Shown piece by piece: positions 8,398 through 15,872 of a stretch of 18,729 nt of DNA. The stretch spans positions 1 through 18,729 of the forward strand of contig DASZXJ010000121.1 in assembly GCA_035545895.1 (NCBI GenBank). Direction: 5' to 3'. The notes under the pieces were generated by a model. That model saw nothing but the letters and a program-made list of their open reading frames with translations. It was not told the DNA's origin and made no database searches. This DNA comes from DASZXJ01 sp035545895 (GTDB taxonomy: Bacteria; Planctomycetota; Phycisphaerae; Tepidisphaerales; Tepidisphaeraceae). The translations under genes and the position numbers were made by a program. Each line of letters begins with the position of its first letter. Within the stretch, counting starts at the first letter, position 1.

Positions 8398-9269
8398 GTG
8401 AACCCGCGATACATGACCATCCGCATCTGGCGCATCACTTCGATACGCCGCAGCAGCAATACGCCTCCGCCAAACTCGGAATGTGGGTTTTTCTCGCCAC
8501 CGAAATTCTCATGTTCGGCGGGTTGTTCTGCGCCTATGGAGTATATCGTTACAGTCACCCCGAAGTGTTTTCCTTTGCACACCAGGCGCTGAATCCGGTG
8601 CTTGGCGGAATCAATACCGCTGTACTGATCGCATCGAGCCTGACCATGGCGATGGCGGTCCGTTATGCGCAGCTGGGCAATAAAAAGATCATTATCGCGT
8701 GTCTCGTCGCCACTCTATTTGGCGGCGCCGGCTTCATGTGCATCAAGGCGATTGAATACGAAACGAAATGGAAGCATCACCTGTTTCCTGGCCGCTTTAA
8801 CATCTTCAATGTTGAATATGCGGGAAAGGAACTGCCGCCCGAAAATCTTGAGCCGCACGAAGTTGTTGCGACAAAGCGCCCCATCCCGACCACCCAGGTT
8901 GTAGCATCATTCATCGATCCACTGGCGGGCACTCCGGATGCGGCTCGCGTCACTCCAAGTTTCATCGCACCGGTCGGCTTCAAGGAAGCTTACATCGAAC
9001 CAACTCGGGAAGAATTGTCACTGAGCGACCTCAGCAAGTTTGATCGCGAACGAATCAACACCTTCTTCAGCATTTATTTTCTGATGACGGGCCTGCATGG
9101 CTTGCATGTATTGATCGGCATGGCCCTGATTACTTGGATCGCGATTCGTGCCGCTCGAAATGAATTCGGACCCAGTTACTTCACGCCCGTCGATATGGTC
9201 GGTCTCTATTGGCACCTGGTCGATATCATCTGGATTTTCCTGTTCCCGCTTCTATATCTGATTCACTGA
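8394..9269 (+). CDS. coxC: Cytochrome c oxidase subunit III with an enlarged periplasmic loop
   Basis: A 291-residue five-helix subunit III, corresponding to helices III-VII of the seven-helix form. Recognisable motifs are ATEILMFGGLF in the first helix, KAIEYETKW after the third, FFSIYFLMTGLHGLHVLIG in the fourth and YWHLVDIIWIFLFPLLY in the last. Between the third and fourth helices, residues about 128-217 form a hydrophilic, Pro-rich segment far longer than the short linker usual in the family; by helix topology it faces the periplasm. Subunit III stabilises the catalytic core and has no redox cofactor. The start chosen is ATG 8394, overlapping the coxA stop as ATGA; a slightly longer in-frame start at 8379 is less likely. 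Confidence 0.96.
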   Translation: MSEPAIHDHPHLAHHFDTPQQQYASAKLGMWVFLATEILMFGGLFCAYGVYRYSHPEVFSFAHQALNPVLGGINTAVLIASSLTMAMAVRYAQLGNKKIIIACLVATLFGGAGFMCIKAIEYETKWKHHLFPGRFNIFNVEYAGKELPPENLEPHEVVATKRPIPTTQVVASFIDPLAGTPDAARVTPSFIAPVGFKEAYIEPTREELSLSDLSKFDRERINTFFSIYFLMTGLHGLHVLIGMALITWIAIRAARNEFGPSYFTPVDMVGLYWHLVDIIWIFLFPLLYLIH

Positions 9270-9305
9270 TTGCCTTATTGTGCCGCACGAACGAAGGATT
9301 CTTAA

Positions 9306-9656
9306 ATGTCTCAATCAACAGCATCCAACCCCAGCAGTCACGAAATCGCCCATCCAGTGCCGTTGGGTGTTTTATTCGCGACGTTCGGCGCGCTGATGGC
9401 TTTGACCGTCATCACCGTCATGGCCACGTGGGTTGATCTGGGAATGATGAATATCTGGCTGGCGCTGTTCATCGCAGCGATCAAGGTGACGCTGGTCGCC
9501 CTTTATTTCATGCACCTGCGGTGGGACAACCGATTTAACGCGATCATTTTCATCGCCGCCCTTTTCTTTGTCGCCATTTTCATCGGTATCACGGTGCTGG
9601 ATACCCGCGAATATAAGGTGAATTACAATCCGCCCCAGTCAACGGTAGCTCCTTAA
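9306..9656 (+). CDS. coxD: Cytochrome c oxidase subunit IV (bacterial caa3-type small subunit)
   Basis: A 116-residue protein with three hydrophobic helices (about 20-42, 48-70 and 76-96). It carries the family-typical stretch ALFIAAIKVTLVALYFMHLRWDN in pieces: IKVTLVALYFMHLR is diagnostic of bacterial COX IV. It is a small structural or assembly subunit of the caa3 oxidase and binds no cofactor. The ribosome-binding site is strong: GAAGGA at 9293-9298, 7 nt before the ATG. It is the last gene of the respiratory block; the next gene is on the opposite strand with only 7 bp between the stops. Confidence 0.93.
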   Translation: MSQSTASNPSSHEIAHPVPLGVLFATFGALMALTVITVMATWVDLGMMNIWLALFIAAIKVTLVALYFMHLRWDNRFNAIIFIAALFFVAIFIGITVLDTREYKVNYNPPQSTVAP

Positions 9657-9664
9657 CAATTGTT
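9655..9664. other. Short palindrome between convergent genes
   Basis: The perfect 10-bp palindrome AACAATTGTT spans the 7-bp gap between the coxD stop and the kinase stop. It is AT-rich and has no loop, so it is not a convincing intrinsic terminator. No GC-rich hairpin with a T-run is visible on either side, so read-through between the convergent genes is possible. Confidence 0.3.
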
Positions 9665-12354
9665 TAAGCGGGTTGTGCTTCGAGTGAATGAAGTGACTTC
9701 ATTGCCTCGTCAACGAGGTCGGCTGCGCGCATCGTGCTGAGACGCAACTCGGCGATCCCAATTCCCAGCGACGCCAGGCCGGTCTTTGTGAGGTCGGCAA
9801 ATTGCTGGCTGGCCAATTGCTTCTCGATTCTGGCTGCAAGTTCAATTGCCGCACGGGGTTCTTCGTCGGGCGCGAGCACAATGAAATGCGGCGTGTCGGC
9901 GCGGAACAGTTCCTGGTGTTCCCCGCATACGCTTTCCAGAAGTTCCGCCACGCGCTTGGTCACTTTGTCCCCCGGGTTTTCGATTCGGATTTCGACGACG
10001 ATGCATACGAGAGGCGCGTTTTTCCGCCTCGCCAGTGCAATCAATGTCGAAAGCCGTTCAAACATGTGGCCTTGGTTTGCAAAGCCGGTCAACGGATCAA
10101 CTCGCAATTTGGGTGCGGGCGGCAACTCCGGCGACGGCTTTGGAAGTTTTGGTGTTTGTAGGGTTGGCACAGTGGCGGGCTGGGGAAATCCCTCGACTTT
10201 TCGAATGAGCCCGACCAATTCGTTCACCTGCGTGACCACGGCTTCGATGTCATCCGCCTGTTTGATCGACGCTTCCGCCTTTCCGGCGGCGGCCGTGATC
10301 TGCGGGAACCCATACCCACCCGCCGCCCCTTTCATCTGATGAACCGTATGAGCCAGCTTGGCGAAATCCCGGTCGCGAAGCTGGTTTTGAATGTCTTCGA
10401 TTCTTTGAGGCAGACGTGAAATAAATCGATCCAGCACCCCCTTGAGGGTTTGATTGTTCGCCAGGCTGCTGGTCAGTTTCTCGATGTTTTCGTTAGCGGA
10501 GATTTCCGAGTGGGGCTCGGCATGGTCCGCCGCCGCTTTAAGAAACTTGGCGAAAACCACCGCCATGAGATCTGTGCGAACGGGCTTGGCAAGGTATTCA
10601 TCGCACCCCGCTTCGATGCAGCGGGCGCGGTCGTCCGCCATTGCATTGGCGGTAAGCGCCACAATCGGAGCCCGATATCCTTTCTGTCGAAGCGTGCGTG
10701 TTGCCGTGTAGCCGTCCATCGTGGGCATTTGCATGTCCATGAGGATCAGGTCGTAATTATCGTTAATCGCTTTGTCGATCGCCAGTTGGCCATTGGCGAC
10801 AACGGTTGCATCCAGACCGATGTTGCGCAGCAGAAGTGAAATCAGATGTTGATTATCCTCACCGTCTTCGGCCACAAGAACACGACCGCTGAATCGTACG
10901 GCCGGTTTGGCTTGAGGCGCGGGATCACTCGTGAGGTCCGCTTCATCGAGCGCGGGCAGCATCCGAACGCCGCCCAGCGGCCCGGAGTCAACCCACACCG
11001 AGAAACACGTGCCTTGAGACAACCGCGATTGAACCGATATATCCCCGCCCAGCAACTGAGCAAGCCGTTTGCTGATCACCAGTCCAAGTCCGGTTCCACC
11101 AAAGCGGCGGGTCGTGGAATTGTCAGCCTGGCTGAACGGTTTGAATAACCCCGCAATCTGATCCGGCGCCATCCCAATGCCCGTATCGATGATGTCCAGG
11201 TGCAATGTGCTGCTGATCAATTTGTCATGACAGGAAACGCGGATGTAGACACCGCCAGTGCTGGTGAATTTCACCGCATTGCCGATCAGGTTGACCAGAA
11301 TCTGCTTGAGACGCATGGGGTCAGTCTGGATTTCCTTGGGGACAGGTCCATCGACAACAACCTTGAAATTCAATGATTTTTGAATGGCCTTGACGCGGGT
11401 TAGAGCGACCACATCGCAAAGGAGTTGCCGTAAATCGCAGCGAATGATCTCGGTTGCGTACTTGTTGGCTTCAATTTTCGAAATATCGAGCACGTCGTTG
11501 ATCAACCCGAGCAGGTGTTCGCCGTTGCGGCGAATGACCTGGGCAAAACGGGCTCGCTCGGCAAGAGGTTGCGCGGGATCGCCCAACAGGTCGGCGTAAC
11601 CGAGAATCGCGCTCATCGGCGTGCGAATTTCGTGGCTCATGTTCGCCAGGAATGCGCTTTTGGCCTGGTTCGCGGCGTCGGCGGCGCGCTTGGCTTCCTC
11701 GGCGGCTTGTTCAACGAGTTTGCTTTGCGTGATTTGTTCGTGGGCGACAACAATGCGCGTCTTGCTGTTTCCAGGAAAGCGGGAAATGCGGCAAAGGAAC
11801 CAGCGCATCGATTTACCCGCTTTTCCGCTGTACTGCGCAAGCGTTTCGCTGTTCTGGCCGGTCGCAAGGTGACGAATTCCTTCGGCTATCGCGCCGACCC
11901 CTTCCACACTCTTGCCGCTCAATGTATCGCATATCTGCAGGTAATTCGCGCCGACTTTTGCGCGCGGAAGAATTGCGTCATCCTCCGGCGCACATTGGGC
12001 CCAGGCGTGATTGACCGCAAGAATCTTTCCCGTGCTATCAAGAACAGCTATTTGCGTGGACAGCGCGTCGAGGGTGGAGCGCGCAAACCATTCCAATTCG
12101 CCAAGCTCAGCAGCACGCTTTCGTGCGCGCGCAGCGCGGCTTCGAACGGTCATCAATGCTGCAAATCCCAGCACAAACTGGGCAACCAGCAAGCCTATCA
12201 AATAGATAATCGTCTGGTCCTGCAATCGCACTCCGGACGTACCGCTCCTCAAAACAGCGCACACCCGTATCAAATTCGGCCCGGCGAGCCTGTCAGTTAA
12301 GTTGCGATTGCCAGCGTCTGATAAGGTATTGCCCTGTTGAAGGGGTTCAAGCAT
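9664..12354 (-). CDS. Hybrid sensor histidine kinase: TM-PAS-HisKA-HATPase-REC-HPt with degenerate C-terminal GGDEF
   Basis: An 896-residue hybrid kinase, numbered from ATG 12354. In order: one transmembrane helix (about 48-70); a PAS-like sensor (about 85-190); HisKA with H241 in MSHEIRTP; HATPase with N-box NLIGNAVKF and G-boxes DTGIGM and GGTGLGL; REC with phosphoacceptor D540 in LMDMQMP and lysine in LAKPVR; HPt with H672 in HQMKGAAGGYG; a Pro-rich linker; and a GGDEF-like domain from DPLTGF (D753) to the end. The GGDEF signature is RADTPHF (818-824), so cyclase activity is not expected. GAAGGA lies 7 nt before ATG 12354. The N-terminal 40 residues use several rare codons, so a later GTG start at 12231 remains possible. 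The signal and target are unknown. Confidence 0.92.
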   Translation of the reverse strand: MLEPLQQGNTLSDAGNRNLTDRLAGPNLIRVCAVLRSGTSGVRLQDQTIIYLIGLLVAQFVLGFAALMTVRSRAARARKRAAELGELEWFARSTLDALSTQIAVLDSTGKILAVNHAWAQCAPEDDAILPRAKVGANYLQICDTLSGKSVEGVGAIAEGIRHLATGQNSETLAQYSGKAGKSMRWFLCRISRFPGNSKTRIVVAHEQITQSKLVEQAAEEAKRAADAANQAKSAFLANMSHEIRTPMSAILGYADLLGDPAQPLAERARFAQVIRRNGEHLLGLINDVLDISKIEANKYATEIIRCDLRQLLCDVVALTRVKAIQKSLNFKVVVDGPVPKEIQTDPMRLKQILVNLIGNAVKFTSTGGVYIRVSCHDKLISSTLHLDIIDTGIGMAPDQIAGLFKPFSQADNSTTRRFGGTGLGLVISKRLAQLLGGDISVQSRLSQGTCFSVWVDSGPLGGVRMLPALDEADLTSDPAPQAKPAVRFSGRVLVAEDGEDNQHLISLLLRNIGLDATVVANGQLAIDKAINDNYDLILMDMQMPTMDGYTATRTLRQKGYRAPIVALTANAMADDRARCIEAGCDEYLAKPVRTDLMAVVFAKFLKAAADHAEPHSEISANENIEKLTSSLANNQTLKGVLDRFISRLPQRIEDIQNQLRDRDFAKLAHTVHQMKGAAGGYGFPQITAAAGKAEASIKQADDIEAVVTQVNELVGLIRKVEGFPQPATVPTLQTPKLPKPSPELPPAPKLRVDPLTGFANQGHMFERLSTLIALARRKNAPLVCIVVEIRIENPGDKVTKRVAELLESVCGEHQELFRADTPHFIVLAPDEEPRAAIELAARIEKQLASQQFADLTKTGLASLGIGIAELRLSTMRAADLVDEAMKSLHSLEAQPA

Positions 12355-12356
12355 GC
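12351..12356. promoter_or_regulatory. Head-to-head overlapping start codons in GCATGC
   Basis: The palindrome GCATGC contains the kinase ATG on the minus strand (12354-12352) and an in-frame ATG for the subtilase on the plus strand (12353-12355). Each has a good Shine-Dalgarno 7 nt away: GAAGGA on the minus strand (12367-12362) and GAAGGGG on the plus strand (12339-12345). If both are used, each mRNA leader is antisense to the other gene. If the subtilase instead starts at ATG 12476, there is a 121-bp divergent promoter region. No promoter could be assigned with confidence. Confidence 0.4.
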
Positions 12357-15300
12357 ATAATTCCTTCGATCTTGCTTTCATTCGACCGCGAAATCGTGAA
12401 ACTCCTGTGGAATGGCGGCATGATTATGCTGGTCGTTCACGTTATCCTTCTGGCGGAGCGCGGAGCCGTTACTCAATGAAGTGGGTTGCCCTCGAAATAC
12501 TAGAGAACCGTTGTCTGCTCAGTTCTGCCTACGACCTGATTGGATTGACGGCGTTGCGTCATGATTTGTCTCTTTCCAGCATTGACGGCAGCGGTGTGTC
12601 GGTTGTGGTCATCGATACCGGCCTGGACACGACCAACCCGCTCATTGCCCCAAATTACGTAACCGGCGCGAACATCGCCACCGGCGGAAACTCGCCAACC
12701 GTTGTCGATCCGCATGGAACGCATGTCGCCGGCATCATTGGTTCGCTGCCTGATGCTTCGCGCGGCTACGACGGAGGCGTCGCGCCGAAAGTCGGCCTGA
12801 TCGCGCTCAACGTCTTCACAAAAGACTCCAGCGGCAACGTATCGGCCAGTAACCGCAACATCGAAAAAGCGCTGCAATGGGTCATCACCAATCGCGCCAA
12901 GTACCATATCGTCGCGGTCAATATGTCTCTGGGAGCGGGCATTTACACATCGCCAAACGATGTCCAAGGTGTTGTCTACGGCGATGAAATTCAGACTCTA
13001 CAGTCATCCGGCGTCACAATCGTATCAGCCGCGGGCAACTCATATGGTGTGATTCAGGACCCCTCGACCGGCCAACTGCTCAACGCCCAATTTCCGAATT
13101 CCGCGGCACCGGGCATTATCAGCACGCTTGATGTTGGCGCAGTCTGGGATGCCAACGAAGGCGGGCCCTATGTCTGGGGAAGCGGCAGCATCGATCTTTC
13201 AACACAAGCCGACCAGGTAACGAGTTTCAGCCAGCGTCCCCCCACCAGCATCGGCAATGGAATCATGGCGCCGGGTGCGATCATCACCAGCACATTTCCC
13301 GGAAACCAACTGCAACAGGAACAAGGCACGAGCCAGGCAGCGCCGATGGTGACCGGTGCGGTCGCGTTGATGCAGGACGCCGCGCTCACGTTTGGCGGAA
13401 GACTTCTCGCCCCGGCCGAAGTGCGAAGCATATTATTAAACCCGCTCTTCAGCGATTCGATCACAGACAACAGCCCCAATGAAGCCGTCTGGGTCGATTC
13501 GAACAACAACGGCCAGTTGGACAACGGCGAAGTCAGCAGCCTTGCAACCACCGGCCTGAACTATCCGCGTCTGGACATTTACAAAGCGATCAAACAAGTC
13601 CGCGCCATGTTTACCGGCGGCAGCGCCAATCCATCCGATCCGAACGGCACTCTGGCTGGTGCAATCATCGGTCCTAATTTGAATGGCTCTCCAGTCGATG
13701 GGCTTCAGGGTGTTCTTGGCTCGGATGGCTCGGTCAATGTCGGCTCGGACGACATTGACATGTACGCGTTTTCCGTCAGCTCCGCGGGCGCCGTAACGAT
13801 CCAGACCGGACCGGATACTTCCAACGTAAAGAACTTCGATTCCTATCTGCGTTTGTTCGATTCTTCCGGCAATCAACTCACAGCCGATGACAATTCCGCG
13901 GGCAGTGGTTTTTCAAAGATAACCGTTTCATTGGCCACCGGTGTCTATTATGTCGGCGTCAGCGGAGCGGGGAACACAACCTATAACCCAAGCACCGATG
14001 CCGGCGCCAAAGCCGGTGCAACCGGCAATTTCGTCATCAGCTTCAGCCTTTCAAACGTCGATCCCAACGGCCTGATCGCCGGCGCCGTCAATGTCAATCT
14101 CTCCGTCGCAGGCGACACGACTCAAACCTTCGATGGGCTGATCGGCGCGGATTTTGGCAAACTCGTCGGCGTGTCCGATGTCGATCTGTTTAAAATCATC
14201 GCGCCAGATAATGGCCGCCTGCTCGTCGATATCGATACGCCTCTTCCCAATCCGTATGTCGATTCTTACCTGCGTGTATTCGATTCCAACGGCAATTCAC
14301 TCGGCTCGAATGACAATAGTTTTGCGGTGGATGCGCAAGGCAATCAAACCGAAGTGACGGATGGAACAGCCTTTTACGATTATGACGCAACATCCGCTGC
14401 GATCATCGGGCACACGGCTGATGCGTTCCTCATAGGGAACGTGACGCGCGGCAGCACTTATTACATCGGCGTGTCAGACACAATCAATCGCACGTATGAT
14501 CCGACAACGCTGAACGGCCGCACAACCGGTGGAACCGGCGGCTATTACAAAATCTTTGTTACTTTCGCGAATAACGATCAAAACGGCTCGCTGCCCCAGG
14601 CCGATGCTTTGACGATTCCAACCGCTCATTTCAACGGCACGCTGGGAAGCGACGGCGCAACCGATGTCGGCGATCACGATGTCGATCTGTATGCCATCCG
14701 TCCAAACAAGGATGGCATTCTCGATATCCGCGTCGATTCCTACGCCCTTTCCGGCAATTCCAACCCGGCCAACACGGTTCTTCGACTTTTCGACGGTTAT
14801 GGCACAGTCTGGGCGTCCAGCGATGATGCCAACGGCGCCGATCCTGAAATCAAAATCAGCGTTCCCAAAAATCGAACCTATTACGTCGGCGTCAGCGGCT
14901 TTGGAAACGGCAGCTATGATCCCAACGTCCTGGGCAGCGGTTCGCCCGGCGCGGTGGGTGATTATCAACTCAATATCAATTTGCTTTCCAAAGCCCTCTT
15001 ACCCACGCTATGGGACGACCAGATCGGCGCCGCCAGCATCAAGTCAATTTCGATCGGTTCAAAGATCACCGCCAATCTTGGCTCGGATGACAGCGGACTG
15101 GTTCGCGGCGCGACGGACGTTGATCTATATAAATTCATCGCACCCAGCAGCGGACCGATCGAAATTCGCGGCAAGGCGGCCGGGTCATTCGGAGCCAACA
15201 CATTTCTACGCGTTTTCAATTCCGCTGGAACACAACTTGCCTTTAACGATAACTCCGCGGTGAACACCGTTGACAGCCGCTTGCAGGTCAGCGTCGCGGC

Positions 15301-15850
15301 TGGACAAACCTACTACATCGGCGTCAATGGCGCTGGCGCAACCCCCACCGCCTACAACCCCGTTGCCGGAACGGGCGCTACCGCGGGCAGCACTGGCGAT
15401 TATTCATTGAGCCTCGACGGATTGTTCGCATATGTCTCTGCGGGAAGACTTCGTATAAATGGCGGCAGTGGAAACGACCAAATCAACGTCTCGCTGGTCA
15501 GCGGGAAATATCGCGTTTCGAAAAATGTATCGACCGTCAGCTTCTCGGCAACAGGCATCAAGGGAATCTCCATCGCCGGCGGAGATGGCAACGATTACAT
15601 CTGGCTGACCTCCGTCACTTTGGGCGTTTCAATGGACGGAGGCGCGGGCAATGACACGCTGAAAGGCGGAAACGGCAACGATGCAATGACCGGTGGCAGC
15701 GGCGTCGATCGCATATCCGCCGGTGCCGGAAATGACTTCATCTTCGCCAACGACTCTCTCCGCGATTTTCTCGACGGCGGACCCGGGACTGATTCGGGAC
15801 GTTATGACAATATCGACTCCTTTGGCTCCATCGAAGTGAGGCTGAGCTGA
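12353..15850 (+). CDS. Secreted subtilisin-like (S8) protease with LEPR-like N-terminus, four PPC-like domains and RTX tail
   Basis: A protein of 1165 residues, or 1124 if it starts at ATG 12476. The N-terminus has a planctomycete LEPR-XLL-like motif (LEILENRCLLSS), linked to surface or secreted proteins. The S8 domain follows directly, with the full triad D88 (VVVIDTGLD), H121 (PHGTHVAG) and S327 (GTSQAAP), and oxyanion N229. No I9-type propeptide is seen. An EF-hand-like loop DSNNNGQLDNGE is at 382-393. Four PPC-like repeats start near residues 429, 570, 742 and 881, each with a DVDLY-type strand and a YYIGVSG-type strand. Residues 1037-1165 form RTX nonapeptides (GGxGNDxL). The first 41 codons are poorer in G/C at third positions than the rest, favouring start 12476, which has GGAG 10 nt upstream. 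It probably acts extracellularly and binds Ca2+. Confidence 0.93.
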   Translation: MHNSFDLAFIRPRNRETPVEWRHDYAGRSRYPSGGARSRYSMKWVALEILENRCLLSSAYDLIGLTALRHDLSLSSIDGSGVSVVVIDTGLDTTNPLIAPNYVTGANIATGGNSPTVVDPHGTHVAGIIGSLPDASRGYDGGVAPKVGLIALNVFTKDSSGNVSASNRNIEKALQWVITNRAKYHIVAVNMSLGAGIYTSPNDVQGVVYGDEIQTLQSSGVTIVSAAGNSYGVIQDPSTGQLLNAQFPNSAAPGIISTLDVGAVWDANEGGPYVWGSGSIDLSTQADQVTSFSQRPPTSIGNGIMAPGAIITSTFPGNQLQQEQGTSQAAPMVTGAVALMQDAALTFGGRLLAPAEVRSILLNPLFSDSITDNSPNEAVWVDSNNNGQLDNGEVSSLATTGLNYPRLDIYKAIKQVRAMFTGGSANPSDPNGTLAGAIIGPNLNGSPVDGLQGVLGSDGSVNVGSDDIDMYAFSVSSAGAVTIQTGPDTSNVKNFDSYLRLFDSSGNQLTADDNSAGSGFSKITVSLATGVYYVGVSGAGNTTYNPSTDAGAKAGATGNFVISFSLSNVDPNGLIAGAVNVNLSVAGDTTQTFDGLIGADFGKLVGVSDVDLFKIIAPDNGRLLVDIDTPLPNPYVDSYLRVFDSNGNSLGSNDNSFAVDAQGNQTEVTDGTAFYDYDATSAAIIGHTADAFLIGNVTRGSTYYIGVSDTINRTYDPTTLNGRTTGGTGGYYKIFVTFANNDQNGSLPQADALTIPTAHFNGTLGSDGATDVGDHDVDLYAIRPNKDGILDIRVDSYALSGNSNPANTVLRLFDGYGTVWASSDDANGADPEIKISVPKNRTYYVGVSGFGNGSYDPNVLGSGSPGAVGDYQLNINLLSKALLPTLWDDQIGAASIKSISIGSKITANLGSDDSGLVRGATDVDLYKFIAPSSGPIEIRGKAAGSFGANTFLRVFNSAGTQLAFNDNSAVNTVDSRLQVSVAAGQTYYIGVNGAGATPTAYNPVAGTGATAGSTGDYSLSLDGLFAYVSAGRLRINGGSGNDQINVSLVSGKYRVSKNVSTVSFSATGIKGISIAGGDGNDYIWLTSVTLGVSMDGGAGNDTLKGGNGNDAMTGGSGVDRISAGAGNDFIFANDSLRDFLDGGPGTDSGRYDNIDSFGSIEVRLS
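13637..15420 (+). repeat. Four tandem PPC-like domain repeats within the subtilase gene
   Basis: Four protein-level repeats of about 140-172 residues start near 13637, 14060, 14576 and 14995. Shared landmarks are a GxLGSD or G.D segment, D(V/I)D(L/M)(Y/F), (Y/T)LR(L/V)F(D/N), (D/N)DNS, YY(I/V)GVSG.GN..Y(N/D)P and G..G.TG.Y. The second copy carries a 25-30 residue insertion. Identity is strong at the motifs only, so this is an old domain duplication rather than a recent DNA repeat. Confidence 0.8.
15461..15800 (+). repeat. RTX (haemolysin-type) calcium-binding repeat region of the subtilase
   Basis: The region encodes clustered GGxGxDxx nonapeptides: GGSGNDQI, GGDGNDYI, GGAGNDTL, GGNGNDAM, GGSGVDRI, AGAGNDFI and GGPGTD. 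In known proteins such repeats form a parallel beta-roll that folds on binding Ca2+ outside the cell. The middle repeats are contiguous; the first two are separated by about 40 residues of other sequence. Confidence 0.85.
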
Positions 15851-15858
15851 TTGCCCGC

Positions 15859-15864
15859 TATAAT
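15859..15864 (+). promoter_or_regulatory. Possible -10 box upstream of the U32 gene
   Basis: A perfect TATAAT lies in the 22-bp gap between the subtilase stop and the U32 TTG start. The sequence 17 bp upstream is GTGAGG, a weak match to a -35 box (3 of 6). Transcription from it would begin about 15871, giving an almost leaderless message. Consistent with this, no Shine-Dalgarno precedes the start. One six-base match is weak evidence. Confidence 0.35.
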
Positions 15865-15872
15865 CTCCCCGC

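Noticed and set aside
9657..9663. Bidirectional terminator between coxD and the kinase
   Set aside because: The gap is 7 bp, and the AACAATTGTT palindrome lacks a loop, GC content and a T-run.
11515..12300. 261-codon plus-strand open frame antisense to the kinase
   Set aside because: It mirrors the TM, PAS and HisKA coding region of the kinase and its translation has no domain or convincing start.
13637..15420. Recent DNA duplication or recombination hot spot in the subtilase
   Set aside because: The four repeats share protein motifs but not long identical DNA stretches, so they are old domain duplications.
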